Assembly (NCBI GenBank): GCA_947170725.1
Contig: CAMVUM010000019.1
Location: 1-60,538, forward strand
Source: an uncultured Prevotella sp.
Lineage (GTDB): Bacteria > Bacteroidota > Bacteroidia > Bacteroidales > Bacteroidaceae
Direction: 5' to 3'
Length of the DNA stretch: 60,538 bases
This document shows, piece after piece, positions 36,772 through 45,633 of this stretch. A model generated the notes under the pieces. It ran no database searches. It was not told the origin of the DNA and saw only the letters and a list, made by a program, of their open reading frames with translations. The position numbers and the translations under genes are program-made. Positions within the stretch are counted from its first letter, which is position 1. Each line of letters opens with the position of its first letter.

Positions 36772-36810
36772 TAAAGCAGGCTATTTTATCCGGTAAAATA
36801 GCCTGCTTTA
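36772..36810 (-). terminator. Hairpin between di-haem oxidoreductase and ccsBA genes
   Basis: TAAAGCAGGCTATTTTA (36772-36788) pairs perfectly with 36794-36810 around a 5-base loop. It may end or attenuate transcription before ccsBA. No T-run longer than the stem's own follows. Confidence 0.6.
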
Positions 36811-36816
36811 ATGACC

Positions 36817-36853
36817 AATACAGTATGTCTTACCCGAATACAGTATGTCTTAC
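36817..36853 (-). repeat. Two 17-base direct repeats
   Basis: AATACAGTATGTCTTAC occurs at 36817-36833 and 36837-36853, spaced 20 bases start to start. A partial third (ACAGGCTGTATTG) follows. Possible binding site or slippage product beside the hairpin. Confidence 0.7.
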
Positions 36854-36878
36854 ACGGCAAAACAGGCTGTATTGTCTT

Positions 36879-38708
36879 TTATATGGCCTCGATGAAGGCA
36901 ACGACGGCGTCGCGGTCAGCCTTGCTCAGGCGGTGGAACTTCTCCACAGTCCGGTAGGCATCGGACTCCTTGGAGTATCCGTGCCACAGAATAGCCTCGA
37001 TGACGTTGCGTGCGCGACAGTCGTGCAGACGGTCGTCGGCACCCGTGAGGCGCTTTGACAGACCGCGGCCCCAGAGCGGAGTCGTGCGGCACCAGCCCGT
37101 GCGGATGTCGTTCTTCATGAACAGACGGTGCTGGACCATATCCGTGTACGGCCATATCGTCTGATGGGGGAAGCGCGGCAGGACGTTCTGCGGGTCGAGG
37201 CCGTTGGCTGCGGCATAAGCCTTGATGCTGTTGTCAACCCAATAGTTGTCGGCTCCGGTGGTCCACGACGGACGGTGGCACGTGGCGCATCCCATCTCGT
37301 TGAACAACTGCTTTCCGCGTTTCACCTTGGCGTCGTCAAGATTGCGCGCCGCAGGAACGGCCAGACCGCGGTGCCAGACCATGAAGTCATAATAGTCCTT
37401 GTCGCTCATCTCTTCCTCGCCGTTGTACGGCGCACCGTTGACGAAATAGCGCTCGAACGTCTCCTTGTCGGCGGCTGTGTTCAGACCGAGCAACGTGTTG
37501 ACCTTCTCGGCAATCTCCTTCTTTGTCTGTGCGAAATAAGGATAGAGTACCGACGTGTTGTCGCCGCCGTTGCGGCTGATATAGTCAATCACTTCCTCAT
37601 CCTCAGACATGGCTTTTGCCCATGCCTTGGTCGTGTAGAAGTAGTGGCGGTCAGAGCGGGTCACGTTGGTGATGTTCCAGATGGCGTTCGCTCCTGCACC
37701 GTCCTGAAGCGACGCGCGCGTCATGGCATAGGTGAACTTCTTGACCTTCAGTTGACCGTCGGCCAGCTTATAGTAGGCACCGTTGGCCGTTCCGAGACTC
37801 TTGTCGCCGGCCCAGTCGTTGGCAGCGGCGTCCCACATGGCCGGATTGAGCACGTCGCTGACGTTCTGTCCGCGGCTGGCGGCACCGTCGGCCTGCTTCC
37901 GGTATTCCTCGCGCATGTCGTCTTCGTCGATGGCATCAAGCAATCCGGTTCCGTAGATACCGATGGTCGACTCCAGGCGCACCTCATAGTCGTTCGGTCG
38001 GGGGGTGGTGTTGAACGCATCTTCGGGGATGGTCACCTCCGGATAGATGAGCGAATAGGTCTCGCCGTCGGCGAAAGCCATCGGCAGACCGCTCGGCATG
38101 GCATCAACCGTTCGCCATTCTATGCGGATTTTGTTCTCGTCGATGGGCGCCTTGAAGGGGTGCATGGCCTGTGTCTGTGGCATGCCCGTCACCTCGGTCA
38201 CGTAAGAGTTGGCGGCAAACGGCTTGCCCGTGCGGTCGACACCGGCGTTGGGATGATAGACAACGAGCAGATAGCCGTTGCCGACGGTGTTGGCCCGATA
38301 TTCCGTCTGACGCTTGCCGTGGCCGTAGGCCGGATGGCAGTGGATGCAGCTGTTTCGTGTCCATGAAGGTCCGAGACCCTTGCGCGGGTTTTCGGTGATG
38401 GTGTAGACGTGCTCAAAGAAGTCTTCTCCCTTGTTGAAGCTCGTTTCCATTCCGGCCACGCCGACCACGGCCGGAGCCGGTGCCGAGTAGCTGGCCTTCT
38501 CTGTTGTGCCGAGGAGTCCGCCCGGATACCACTCGTCGGCCGTAAACGTGTCGTTGGCCTTGCCGAACTGGCTGTCTCCTGCGGCCAGCTCGCCGAGGCC
38601 GTTGGAGGCCACGGGGTCCTGTGGCGCGTCGTCGTCAGAGCACGCCGTCGTCAGCTGTGTGGCCAAAAGGGCTGCGAGAGTGAGTTTTGAAATGTCTGTA
38701 TATCTCAT
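36879..38708 (-). CDS. Di-haem oxidoreductase (DUF1111/DHOR family), lipoprotein
   Basis: Exported c-type di-haem protein of the DHOR family, related to the thiol-oxidoreductase/DUF1111 group. It has a signal peptide and lipobox (QLTTAC, Cys near 23), then an N-terminal region with a CIHCH haem site near 120 and a second haem site GCATCH near 475. Family blocks GPSWTRNSCIHCHPAYGHG and WCRTTPLWGRGLSKRLTGAD are present, with the latter near the end. Such proteins occur with imelysins, and are thought to serve iron or redox chemistry in the envelope. 609 residues is normal for Bacteroidetes forms. Stop at 36879 is followed by direct repeats and a hairpin. Confidence 0.85.
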   Translation of the reverse strand: MRYTDISKLTLAALLATQLTTACSDDDAPQDPVASNGLGELAAGDSQFGKANDTFTADEWYPGGLLGTTEKASYSAPAPAVVGVAGMETSFNKGEDFFEHVYTITENPRKGLGPSWTRNSCIHCHPAYGHGKRQTEYRANTVGNGYLLVVYHPNAGVDRTGKPFAANSYVTEVTGMPQTQAMHPFKAPIDENKIRIEWRTVDAMPSGLPMAFADGETYSLIYPEVTIPEDAFNTTPRPNDYEVRLESTIGIYGTGLLDAIDEDDMREEYRKQADGAASRGQNVSDVLNPAMWDAAANDWAGDKSLGTANGAYYKLADGQLKVKKFTYAMTRASLQDGAGANAIWNITNVTRSDRHYFYTTKAWAKAMSEDEEVIDYISRNGGDNTSVLYPYFAQTKKEIAEKVNTLLGLNTAADKETFERYFVNGAPYNGEEEMSDKDYYDFMVWHRGLAVPAARNLDDAKVKRGKQLFNEMGCATCHRPSWTTGADNYWVDNSIKAYAAANGLDPQNVLPRFPHQTIWPYTDMVQHRLFMKNDIRTGWCRTTPLWGRGLSKRLTGADDRLHDCRARNVIEAILWHGYSKESDAYRTVEKFHRLSKADRDAVVAFIEAI

Positions 38709-38822
38709 GTTGTTTAATGTTTCTGATGTCTTTGATTGCTGGAAATCAACGTGGCGTCCAGCCCGAACAGAGTCGGACGGGACGCCTTTGTTAGGTGAAA
38801 GAGAGACCGTGAAGCGCTACTG

Positions 38823-40160
38823 TCAGTCCTCTTCGGGGATTTCGGCGTCCTCGAATTGGATGTTATGTATCGTGCAGACATACTTCACGAACGGTGACGG
38901 CATGTTGCTGATTCCCTCAATGGCGCTGACGTAGGCGTTCTCGATACTGTTGCTGACGTCGCCGCGGCTGACGCTCGCAAAGAACGTGTGGAAGCTGTAG
39001 CGTGCGGCCGTGCGGTCAGTGGAGCCCAGCCATACGTTTCGGATGGAGCGGATGTTGTCGCGGAAGTCGGTGATGGAGTTGTAGCTGTAGGGCGATTCCA
39101 CGTAGGAGACGTCGCCGGCAGAGAAAGGATTGGCAATCTTGGCCGTGCCGACCTCGTTGGCTATGCCGAGACAGCTGCCCTCATCGTCAGAGAGAACTTG
39201 GGTGATGGCGGCCTGAATGTTGGGGAAGGAACTGCGTGAGCCCTCCACGCCGGCCTTGGCGAGGTTGTCGCCGTAGGACAGTCCGTCCTGGGTCTTATAG
39301 TCTAGACCTGCGTTGCGTACGACAGCCACACGTGGGGCGTTGGCCGTAGTCTCGCCCTCCCATGCCACCTGCAGCTGGAATGTGCGGTTCTTGAGCAGCG
39401 TGCAGATGTCCTGAGCATACTTCAGCTCCTGTGCTCCGCTGATGTTGCCGAAGCCCTTGTATGTGTCATAACCTCTTAGTTCCTCCACACGGCGCGGCTG
39501 TCCGTCGCGGAAAAGAATGAACTCAAGGGCGTGGAAACCGAGGATGCTCTCGTCGTTGAGGTCCTCGGGACGGCCGCCGCGGTTGAAATAGCCGAGGAGC
39601 ATGGTACGATTGAGTGGCCAAGAGTCGATTGTTGGGTCGATGTTGAAGTCCGACGCGGCACCGCCGAGGAACGCCTCGCTCATTTCCCAGTGGGAACGGG
39701 CTTTCTTGAAGTCCTCACAGGCGCTGTTGATTTGGGCCTGAGTGATGGTCGACGCGGTCAGACCGTGGAGCGTGGCTTCGAGATGTTCAACGTCGTCGGC
39801 CAGTCGTGTGTATGTCGGAACGATGACGTTGGAGACAAGATTTTCCAGTGTCTTGCGCAGATATGCCTCCTGTTCAGCCGAGAGGCGGGCCTGGCCGATG
39901 ACGGCATTGGCGTTCTCCAGCTCCTGGCATAGGTTCTCACAGCCGTCGATGGCGTTCTGGCCGAACAGCTTGTTGGCGTAGGCAGCAGTGGCGGTGTTGG
40001 ACGGATAGTTCTCTTGGTCGAGTAGGGGGGCTGTCTCGACGATTCCGAACTCATTGTCACCCAGTGTCGTTGTTTCTCCGTTGTCGTCATTTTCAGAACA
40101 TGACGTGAAGGTGATGGCTCCCATGATGACGGTCATGGGAAGGAAAAGATACTTTTTCAT
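38823..40160 (-). CDS. Imelysin-family lipoprotein (peptidase M75 family)
   Basis: A surface or periplasmic lipoprotein of the imelysin family, which is linked to iron uptake; relatives include EfeO and IrpA. It has a lipobox (TFTSC, Cys near 21), an N-terminal alpha-helical half, and the conserved GxHxxE-type motif in SILGFHALEFILFRDG near residue 212. The second half carries LKYAQDICTLLKNRTFQLQV and DFRDNIRSIRNVWLGS, both typical. Despite the M75 name most members show no peptidase chemistry. 445 residues is normal. It lies 114 bases upstream of the di-haem gene and 103 bases after the porin gene, consistent with one operon. Confidence 0.9.
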   Translation of the reverse strand: MKKYLFLPMTVIMGAITFTSCSENDDNGETTTLGDNEFGIVETAPLLDQENYPSNTATAAYANKLFGQNAIDGCENLCQELENANAVIGQARLSAEQEAYLRKTLENLVSNVIVPTYTRLADDVEHLEATLHGLTASTITQAQINSACEDFKKARSHWEMSEAFLGGAASDFNIDPTIDSWPLNRTMLLGYFNRGGRPEDLNDESILGFHALEFILFRDGQPRRVEELRGYDTYKGFGNISGAQELKYAQDICTLLKNRTFQLQVAWEGETTANAPRVAVVRNAGLDYKTQDGLSYGDNLAKAGVEGSRSSFPNIQAAITQVLSDDEGSCLGIANEVGTAKIANPFSAGDVSYVESPYSYNSITDFRDNIRSIRNVWLGSTDRTAARYSFHTFFASVSRGDVSNSIENAYVSAIEGISNMPSPFVKYVCTIHNIQFEDAEIPEED

Positions 40161-40263
40161 TTGGCTTGTTTATTTGTGAATTGATTTCTTCGTTGATTAT
40201 ATAATCTATTCCTGAGCCGCAGGCGGGCTTCCTGTCATAATGTCCGGGAGACCCAATGTCGGT

Positions 40264-41577
40264 TCAGAGGAACCATCCTTCGTATGCCACACCGATGCTG
40301 ACGGACGGCTCGTCGTTGTAGACGCTCTTGAGGAAGCGGTGGGAATATTCTGCCTTGACGGCCACCTGCGGCAGCGGGTGGTAGTTGATTCCGGCGGCCA
40401 TGCGCTTCACCTCGGTATAGTCGTATGACGTGTTCAGCGTCTTCGAGGCGTATGGATTATACTGCTCGTAGCGGCCGAAGACATAGAGACGCTGGGCGTC
40501 ACGGTGCAGGGTGGGAATCAGGGAGAACACGTCGTATCCGGCCTCGATGCCGACGGCGTAGGCATTCTTGCCCACGGAAGCCGAGTGGTGGTAGGGTGAC
40601 TTCTTGTTCGTGCGGTTGTAGATGTACTTCAGCTTGTCGGCGGCACCGAGATAGCCGTAGTCTGCCTGACCGCGTACAATCCAGTTGTAGCCTTTGTAGG
40701 TAAAGTCGATGGCGCCGATGGCCACGATTCCCTTATACTGTGACTCTACTCCGTTGGCATTGCGCGGATAGCTGTTGCCGATTGAATGGCCGTAGTAGCC
40801 GCTCAGACCGATGCGCAGCCCGGGGACGGAATAGTTGTCGAGGCGGAGCGACGCACCGTATTTGTTGGCTACCTCAAACTCCAGCGGTGTCGACGTACCC
40901 CTGTTGATCCATCCCGTGTTGGTGAAGTTGTCGGCGTTGAGGCCGGCCAGCAACTGAGCTTCATATCGGAAGTCGCCGGCACGTCCCCAGAAGCTGATAC
41001 CGGTCTGATGCCATGTTGACGGCATTATGGTGTTTTCGCCTTCCGGACGGTAGACCGTGAAGAAGTTGAGCGGTTCGTGGTGGGCGTTGGTCAGACCCAC
41101 AGGCACCACGATATGGCCCATCCTGATGTTTGCCCAGCGGCCGAACGACTTCTGAATCCAGAACTGTTCCAGTTCCACCTCGCCGCCTTTTTCTGTTTCA
41201 TGTTCCCATTCGCCGCCTTCTTCTTCCTCCTTTTCGTAGGCAGCTCCTGTTCCACCGTGCTCAAATTCAATTTCTGTTCCCATTGTCCATCCCTTTCCGA
41301 AGTCGTAGCCGAGATAGATGACGGCGTGGGGAATGTCGAAGCGTCCGTGGCTCGGGTCGTTCTTGTGGCTTTCGGCCTGGCTGTAGCGGCTCAGATGGTC
41401 GCTGAAGAAATTGCGTGTCAGAGCCACTTCGCCGTATCCGCCGATGCTGAGACGCTTGCCTCCGGCGTGTTCCATGACGCTGTCCGCGGCAGAAACCTGT
41501 GCCATGGCGGGAGCCGCTGCGAGCGACATTCCGGCCATAATGGCGCAGGCTGATAGATGATGATAGATTGTGTTCAT
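40264..41577 (-). CDS. Outer-membrane porin-like beta-barrel protein
   Basis: A probable outer-membrane barrel (438 residues) that starts the imelysin/di-haem operon. I choose the ATG at 41577: it begins a good signal peptide (MNTIYHHLSACAIMAGMSLA then APAMAQ), whereas the longer frame overlaps the promoter. The mature part alternates aromatic and charged strands, with GGYGEVALTRNFFSDHLSRY near the start and GINYHPLPQVAVKAEYSHRF near the end, ending in GVAYEGWFL with a terminal aromatic-rich motif as in barrels. It resembles phosphate-selective porins (OprO/P type). An acidic, His-containing loop near residues 105-130 (EKEEEEGGEWEHETEKGGEV) might bind metal. Confidence 0.8.
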   Translation of the reverse strand: MNTIYHHLSACAIMAGMSLAAAPAMAQVSAADSVMEHAGGKRLSIGGYGEVALTRNFFSDHLSRYSQAESHKNDPSHGRFDIPHAVIYLGYDFGKGWTMGTEIEFEHGGTGAAYEKEEEEGGEWEHETEKGGEVELEQFWIQKSFGRWANIRMGHIVVPVGLTNAHHEPLNFFTVYRPEGENTIMPSTWHQTGISFWGRAGDFRYEAQLLAGLNADNFTNTGWINRGTSTPLEFEVANKYGASLRLDNYSVPGLRIGLSGYYGHSIGNSYPRNANGVESQYKGIVAIGAIDFTYKGYNWIVRGQADYGYLGAADKLKYIYNRTNKKSPYHHSASVGKNAYAVGIEAGYDVFSLIPTLHRDAQRLYVFGRYEQYNPYASKTLNTSYDYTEVKRMAAGINYHPLPQVAVKAEYSHRFLKSVYNDEPSVSIGVAYEGWFL

Positions 41578-41604
41578 TGTCGTTTCATTGTTTTTTTGTC
41601 GGTG

Positions 41605-41635
41605 CAAAGGTATTCCAAACCGTGTCACCCTGCAA
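41605..41635 (-). promoter_or_regulatory. Promoter of the porin operon
   Basis: Minus strand TTG (41633-41635), 20-base spacer, TACCTTTG (41605-41612), about 28 bases before the start codon. Confidence 0.8.
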
Positions 41636-41775
41636 TACCTAAAAATCGTGAAATGTCAATCCGGTGCGGTCGGAAATCCTGTTTCGATAATGATGAATAA
41701 TTATAAAATCACCATCATACCTAAATCTTGCTACAGCCGTAGTTTTCTCCCGCATTAAATACCTATAAATTATTA

Positions 41776-41806
41776 TTGCGACGGTATTCTTTTTTTTGTA
41801 ATTTTG
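41776..41806 (+). promoter_or_regulatory. Promoter of the hemerythrin-LuxR gene
   Basis: TTG (41776-41778), 20-base spacer, TAATTTTG (41799-41806), about 32 bases before the ATG at 41838. Confidence 0.75.
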
Positions 41807-41837
41807 CACTTTGATATGGTACTATAATAAGGTGACG

Positions 41838-42797
41838 ATGAAAAATCAGAAGATATACGAAGCCGGCGACAAGATGATTTCGCTCATCAAGGATAACTAC
41901 GATCTGCTCCAGTCGCTGGGCAGTTTCGGAATAAACCTTGGTTTCGGTGACAAGACAGTGCGTGAGATATGCGAGGATAACGGCGTGGATACATACACTT
42001 TTCTCGCCGTGGTGAATCTGACCATCAACGGATATTCCGACTATGACAACGACGAACAGTTGTCTGTTCCTACGCTGATGCACTATCTTGAGGCCAGCCA
42101 CATTTATTATCTCGATTTTCAGTTGCCTTACATACGCCGCGAGCTGGAGGAGTCCATCGACCGGAAGAACAGCCTCGGCATGCTGATAATGAAACTCTAT
42201 GACGACTATGCCAACGAAATCCATAAGCACATGTCGTTTGAGAAGAAGATTCTCTTCCCTTATGTCAACGCCCTGATAGAGGGACGTCCCGGCGGCGACT
42301 ACAGCATAGAGACATTCTCGCGCAACCACGAGGAACCGGCAGCCAAGCTGAAAGAGTTGAAAATGCTCATTATCAAGTATATGCCGCAGGATTCTCACCG
42401 GAATAATCTGCTCATGGCTACGCTACACGACATATATAATAATGAGGAATGGCTCAATCTCCATGCCCAGGTGGAAGACAAAATCTTCGTTCCGGCAATA
42501 CGCCGGTTGGAACAGATGTCGCGCCAGACGGACGTGGCTAAGAACATTTCTACCATGGTTTTCAAGGGTGGAACGGACAATGGCGACCTCCTTTCAGAAC
42601 GCGAACGTGACGTTGTGGTGGCTTTGGTTCAGGGGATGTCAAACAAGGAAATTGCCGACCATCTATGCATCAGCATCAATACTGTCATAACCCACAGGCG
42701 CAACATCGCCCGTAAGTTACAGATACACAGTCCGGCAGGTCTGACCATTTACGCAATAGTTAACGGACTGGTCGATATTTCGGCTGTCAAGCTCTGA
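41838..42797 (+). CDS. Hemerythrin-like (RIC/YtfE type) domain fused to LuxR-type HTH regulator
   Basis: A 319-residue transcription regulator. Residues about 75-225 resemble the four-helix di-iron RIC/ScdA/YtfE domain, with spaced ligand candidates HIYYLDFQLPYIRRELEE, HKHMSFEKKILFPYV, RNHEEPAAKLK and LHAQVEDKIFVPAIRRLE. Residues 250-319 are a LuxR helix-turn-helix: LSERERDVVVALVQGMSNKE, IADHLCISINTVITHRRNIA. The arrangement suggests sensing of oxygen, nitric oxide or iron state by the di-iron site with output to DNA. The neighbour nrdDG, an oxygen-sensitive enzyme pair, is the likely target. I start at ATG 41838 because the promoter's -7 box is at 41799-41806. A second protein with a near-identical HTH lies at 47024. 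Confidence 0.85.
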   Translation: MKNQKIYEAGDKMISLIKDNYDLLQSLGSFGINLGFGDKTVREICEDNGVDTYTFLAVVNLTINGYSDYDNDEQLSVPTLMHYLEASHIYYLDFQLPYIRRELEESIDRKNSLGMLIMKLYDDYANEIHKHMSFEKKILFPYVNALIEGRPGGDYSIETFSRNHEEPAAKLKELKMLIIKYMPQDSHRNNLLMATLHDIYNNEEWLNLHAQVEDKIFVPAIRRLEQMSRQTDVAKNISTMVFKGGTDNGDLLSERERDVVVALVQGMSNKEIADHLCISINTVITHRRNIARKLQIHSPAGLTIYAIVNGLVDISAVKL

Positions 42798-42828
42798 GAA
42801 AATCTTTCTTTGAGGAATAAAATTTCTA

Positions 42829-42858
42829 TAAAATCCGGTACATGGTATCGGATTTTTA
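42829..42858 (+). terminator. Terminator of the hemerythrin-LuxR gene
   Basis: AAAATCCG/CGGATTTT stem with an 11-base loop followed by TTATTG. It overlaps the nrdD promoter region only slightly. Confidence 0.6.
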
Positions 42859-42861
42859 TTG

Positions 42862-42869
42862 TATCTTTG
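42862..42869 (+). promoter_or_regulatory. Promoter -7 element for nrdD
   Basis: TATCTTTG, about 120 bases before the nrdD start, giving a long leader. Confidence 0.65.
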
Positions 42870-42936
42870 CGACCGCTTTTATGTTTGGAAAAGGAAAACT
42901 GAAAGCCTTAAACTTAAACGATAAATTATCAAAAAC

Positions 42937-42974
42937 GGAAAACTTTTTCCGAAAATGACGACGAAAAGTTTTCC
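42937..42974 (+). promoter_or_regulatory. Hairpin in the nrdD leader
   Basis: GGAAAACTTTT (42937-42947) pairs perfectly with AAAAGTTTTCC (42964-42974), 17 bases before the ATG. It could mask ribosome entry or bind a regulator. It does not fit the NrdR box pattern. Confidence 0.5.
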
Positions 42975-42991
42975 AAAATGGAAAAGAAAAC

Positions 42992-45091
42992 ATGGAGATG
43001 AATACCTTTACCATCACCAAACGCGACGGTTCTGTGGACCGTTTTTCGCTTGACAAGATAATGAACGCTGTCATCAAGGCGTTCCAGTCTGTGGACATTC
43101 CGGCCGACCTCGGACGCATATCAAAGATATTGAGTCATCTCGATATCCACGAGGGAATCACCGTCGAGGAGATACAGAATCAGGTTGAGGAAGCCCTGAT
43201 GAAGGAAGAGTTCTACAGTGTGGCCAAATCGTTCATGCTATATCGCCAGCGCCACACGGAAGACCGCGAGACAATGGACAAGTTGAAGTTTCTGGCTGAC
43301 TACTGCGACGCAGCCAATGCCGCTACAGGCTCGAAATATGATGCAAACGCCAACGTGGAGCACAAAAACATCGCCACGCTTATAGGAGAGCTGCCGAAGT
43401 CAAGTTTCATCCGGCTTAACAGGCGGTTGCTTACAGACCGTATAAAGAAGATGTACGGAAAGGAACTGTCCGACCGCTATATAGATCTGCTCACACACCA
43501 CTTTATATATAAGAACGACGAGACAAGTCTTGCCAACTATTGTGCCTCGATAACAATGTATCCATGGCTTATCGGCGGAACAATGTCAATCGGAGGCAAT
43601 TCCACGGCTCCGACAAACCTGAAGTCATTCTGCGGCGGATTTGTCAATATGGTCTTCATGGTCTCAAGTATGCTCAGCGGAGCATGCGCTACACCGGAGT
43701 TCCTTATGTATCTCAACTATTTCATCGGACTGGAATACGGACTGGAATACTATAAGGAGGCTGACAAGGTGGTCGACATGTCAAACAAGAAGCGCACGAT
43801 TGACAAGATGATTACCGACTGTTTTGAGCAGATTGTCTACTCAATCAACCAGCCTACCGGCGCACGAAACTATCAGGCCGTGTTCTGGAACATAGCCTAC
43901 TATGACCGTCCTTACTTTGAAAGCCTCTTTGGGGAGTTCTATTTTCCGGATGGAAGCCGTCCGGACTGGAACGGACTGAGTTGGCTACAGAAGCGGTTCA
44001 TGAAGTGGTTCAATAAGGAACGCACGAAGACCGTGCTCACTTTCCCCGTCGAGACAATGGCGCTTTTAAGCAAAGATGGCGAAATGGTTGACGAGGAATG
44101 GGCCGATTTCACGGCAGAGATGTATTCCGAAGGTCACTCGTTCTTCACTTATATGAGTGACAATGCGGATTCGTTGTCAAGCTGCTGCCGCTTGCGTAAC
44201 GAAATACAGGACAACGGTTTCAGCTATACGCTGGGCGCTGGAGGTGTGTCGACAGGTTCTAAGAGCGTGCTGACGGTCAACCTCAACCGTTGCATACAGT
44301 ATGCGGTTAACAACAAGATGGATTATTGTGAGTTCCTTACTGACATCATAGACGTGTGTCACAAGGTGCAACTGGCCTACAACGAGAATCTGAAGGAACT
44401 TTGGCAGCATGGCATGCTGCCGCTCTTCGACGCAGGATATATCAATATCGGACGGCAGTATCTGACCATCGGAGTGAACGGACTGGTAGAGGCTGCCGAG
44501 TTCATGGGACTCCGTATTGACGACAATCCGGACTACTTGAAGTTCGTTCAGACCATTTTGGGACTGGTGGAGAAGAAGAACAGGGAGTACAGAAGCAAGG
44601 ATGTTATGTTCAACTGTGAGATGATTCCGGCCGAGAATGTAGGTGTCAAGCATGCCAAGTGGGACCGCGAGGATGGCTATCTTGTTCCGCGCGACTGCTA
44701 CAACAGCTATTTCTATGTCGTTGAGGACGACTCGCTGAACATCATCGACAAGTTCAAACTCCACGGCGCACCCTACATCCAGCACCTCACTGGAGGCTCC
44801 GCGCTCCACATGAACCTTGAAGAACATCTCTCGAAGGTACAATACCGTCAGCTGCTGAAGGTGGCGGCAAAGGAGGGGTGCAACTATTTCACGTTCAACA
44901 TACCGAACACAATATGCAACGACTGCGGAACGATAGACAAGCGTTATCTCCACGAGTGTCCTCATTGTCACTCGAAGAACATCGACTACATGACGCGTAT
45001 AATCGGCTATCTCAAACGCGTGAGCAACTTCTCGGAAGCACGTCAGCAGGAAGCGGAACGCAGATTCTATGCCGAGGCGACGAGAATGTGA
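42992..45091 (+). CDS. nrdD: Anaerobic ribonucleoside-triphosphate reductase
   Basis: Class III glycyl-radical enzyme that reduces ribonucleotides to deoxyribonucleotides without oxygen. It has an ATP-cone (TKRDGSVDRFSLDKIMNAVI), the reductase barrel with the catalytic cysteine region ADSLSSCCRLRNEI (near 395), a four-cysteine zinc site (CNDCG...CPHC near 645-660) and the glycyl-radical loop RIIGYL (Gly near 672). 699 residues is the family's length. nrdG follows by 40 bases. Start taken at 42992; an ATG two codons later is equally plausible. Needs the activase NrdG and an oxygen-free cell, which fits the regulator next door. Confidence 0.96.
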   Translation: MEMNTFTITKRDGSVDRFSLDKIMNAVIKAFQSVDIPADLGRISKILSHLDIHEGITVEEIQNQVEEALMKEEFYSVAKSFMLYRQRHTEDRETMDKLKFLADYCDAANAATGSKYDANANVEHKNIATLIGELPKSSFIRLNRRLLTDRIKKMYGKELSDRYIDLLTHHFIYKNDETSLANYCASITMYPWLIGGTMSIGGNSTAPTNLKSFCGGFVNMVFMVSSMLSGACATPEFLMYLNYFIGLEYGLEYYKEADKVVDMSNKKRTIDKMITDCFEQIVYSINQPTGARNYQAVFWNIAYYDRPYFESLFGEFYFPDGSRPDWNGLSWLQKRFMKWFNKERTKTVLTFPVETMALLSKDGEMVDEEWADFTAEMYSEGHSFFTYMSDNADSLSSCCRLRNEIQDNGFSYTLGAGGVSTGSKSVLTVNLNRCIQYAVNNKMDYCEFLTDIIDVCHKVQLAYNENLKELWQHGMLPLFDAGYINIGRQYLTIGVNGLVEAAEFMGLRIDDNPDYLKFVQTILGLVEKKNREYRSKDVMFNCEMIPAENVGVKHAKWDREDGYLVPRDCYNSYFYVVEDDSLNIIDKFKLHGAPYIQHLTGGSALHMNLEEHLSKVQYRQLLKVAAKEGCNYFTFNIPNTICNDCGTIDKRYLHECPHCHSKNIDYMTRIIGYLKRVSNFSEARQQEAERRFYAEATRM

Positions 45092-45131
45092 TGGAAATGG
45101 CGTGCTCGGATAAGATAATAGATTCTATTAT

Positions 45132-45599
45132 ATGCTGAAATATGTCAATACGGGCATTGTCTTTCAGGAAATTCCTGATGAAGTGACGCTGTCCATAAAT
45201 CTTTCCAACTGTCCGTGCCGATGCCCGGGCTGTCATAGCCAGTATCTCTGGCAGGATATAGGAGAACCGCTGACGCCAATGACTTTGGAATGTTTCATCC
45301 GTGACTACGGCGGAGATATAACCTGTATCTGCTTTATGGGGGGCGATGCGGAACCTAACTATATCAACACGCTTGCCAGTTATCTGCACCGTGAACATCC
45401 GGAACTGAAAGTTGCGTGGTATAGCGGGCGGACGAAGGTGCCTTCAACGGTGCGTAAAGCCGATTTCGACTACATAAAACTCGGCCCTTACATTGAGCAT
45501 TTGGGATGTCTGAAGGAGCGTACTACCAATCAGAGGCTTTACAAACGGGCTTCAGGTGACGATTTTACAGACATAACATCCCGGTTTTGGAAGAAGTGA
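45132..45599 (+). CDS. nrdG: Anaerobic ribonucleotide reductase activase
   Basis: Radical SAM enzyme that installs the glycyl radical on NrdD, using a 4Fe-4S cluster and S-adenosylmethionine. The cluster motif is NLSNCPCRCPGCHSQYLW: cysteines spaced C-x3-C-x2-C. It then has CFMGGDAEPNYINTLASYL, the GGE-like motif for SAM binding (here GGD). 155 residues matches NrdG. Co-transcribed with nrdD, with a perfect-stem terminator after it. Confidence 0.95.
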   Translation: MLKYVNTGIVFQEIPDEVTLSINLSNCPCRCPGCHSQYLWQDIGEPLTPMTLECFIRDYGGDITCICFMGGDAEPNYINTLASYLHREHPELKVAWYSGRTKVPSTVRKADFDYIKLGPYIEHLGCLKERTTNQRLYKRASGDDFTDITSRFWKK

Positions 45600-45633
45600 A
45601 AGGGCTTGTTTGACGGTGGAATCTGTTTGTGGT

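Noticed and set aside
37128..38366. Long plus-strand frame (412 residues) over the di-haem gene
   Set aside because: Antisense shadow of a clear gene with intact haem motifs on the other strand.
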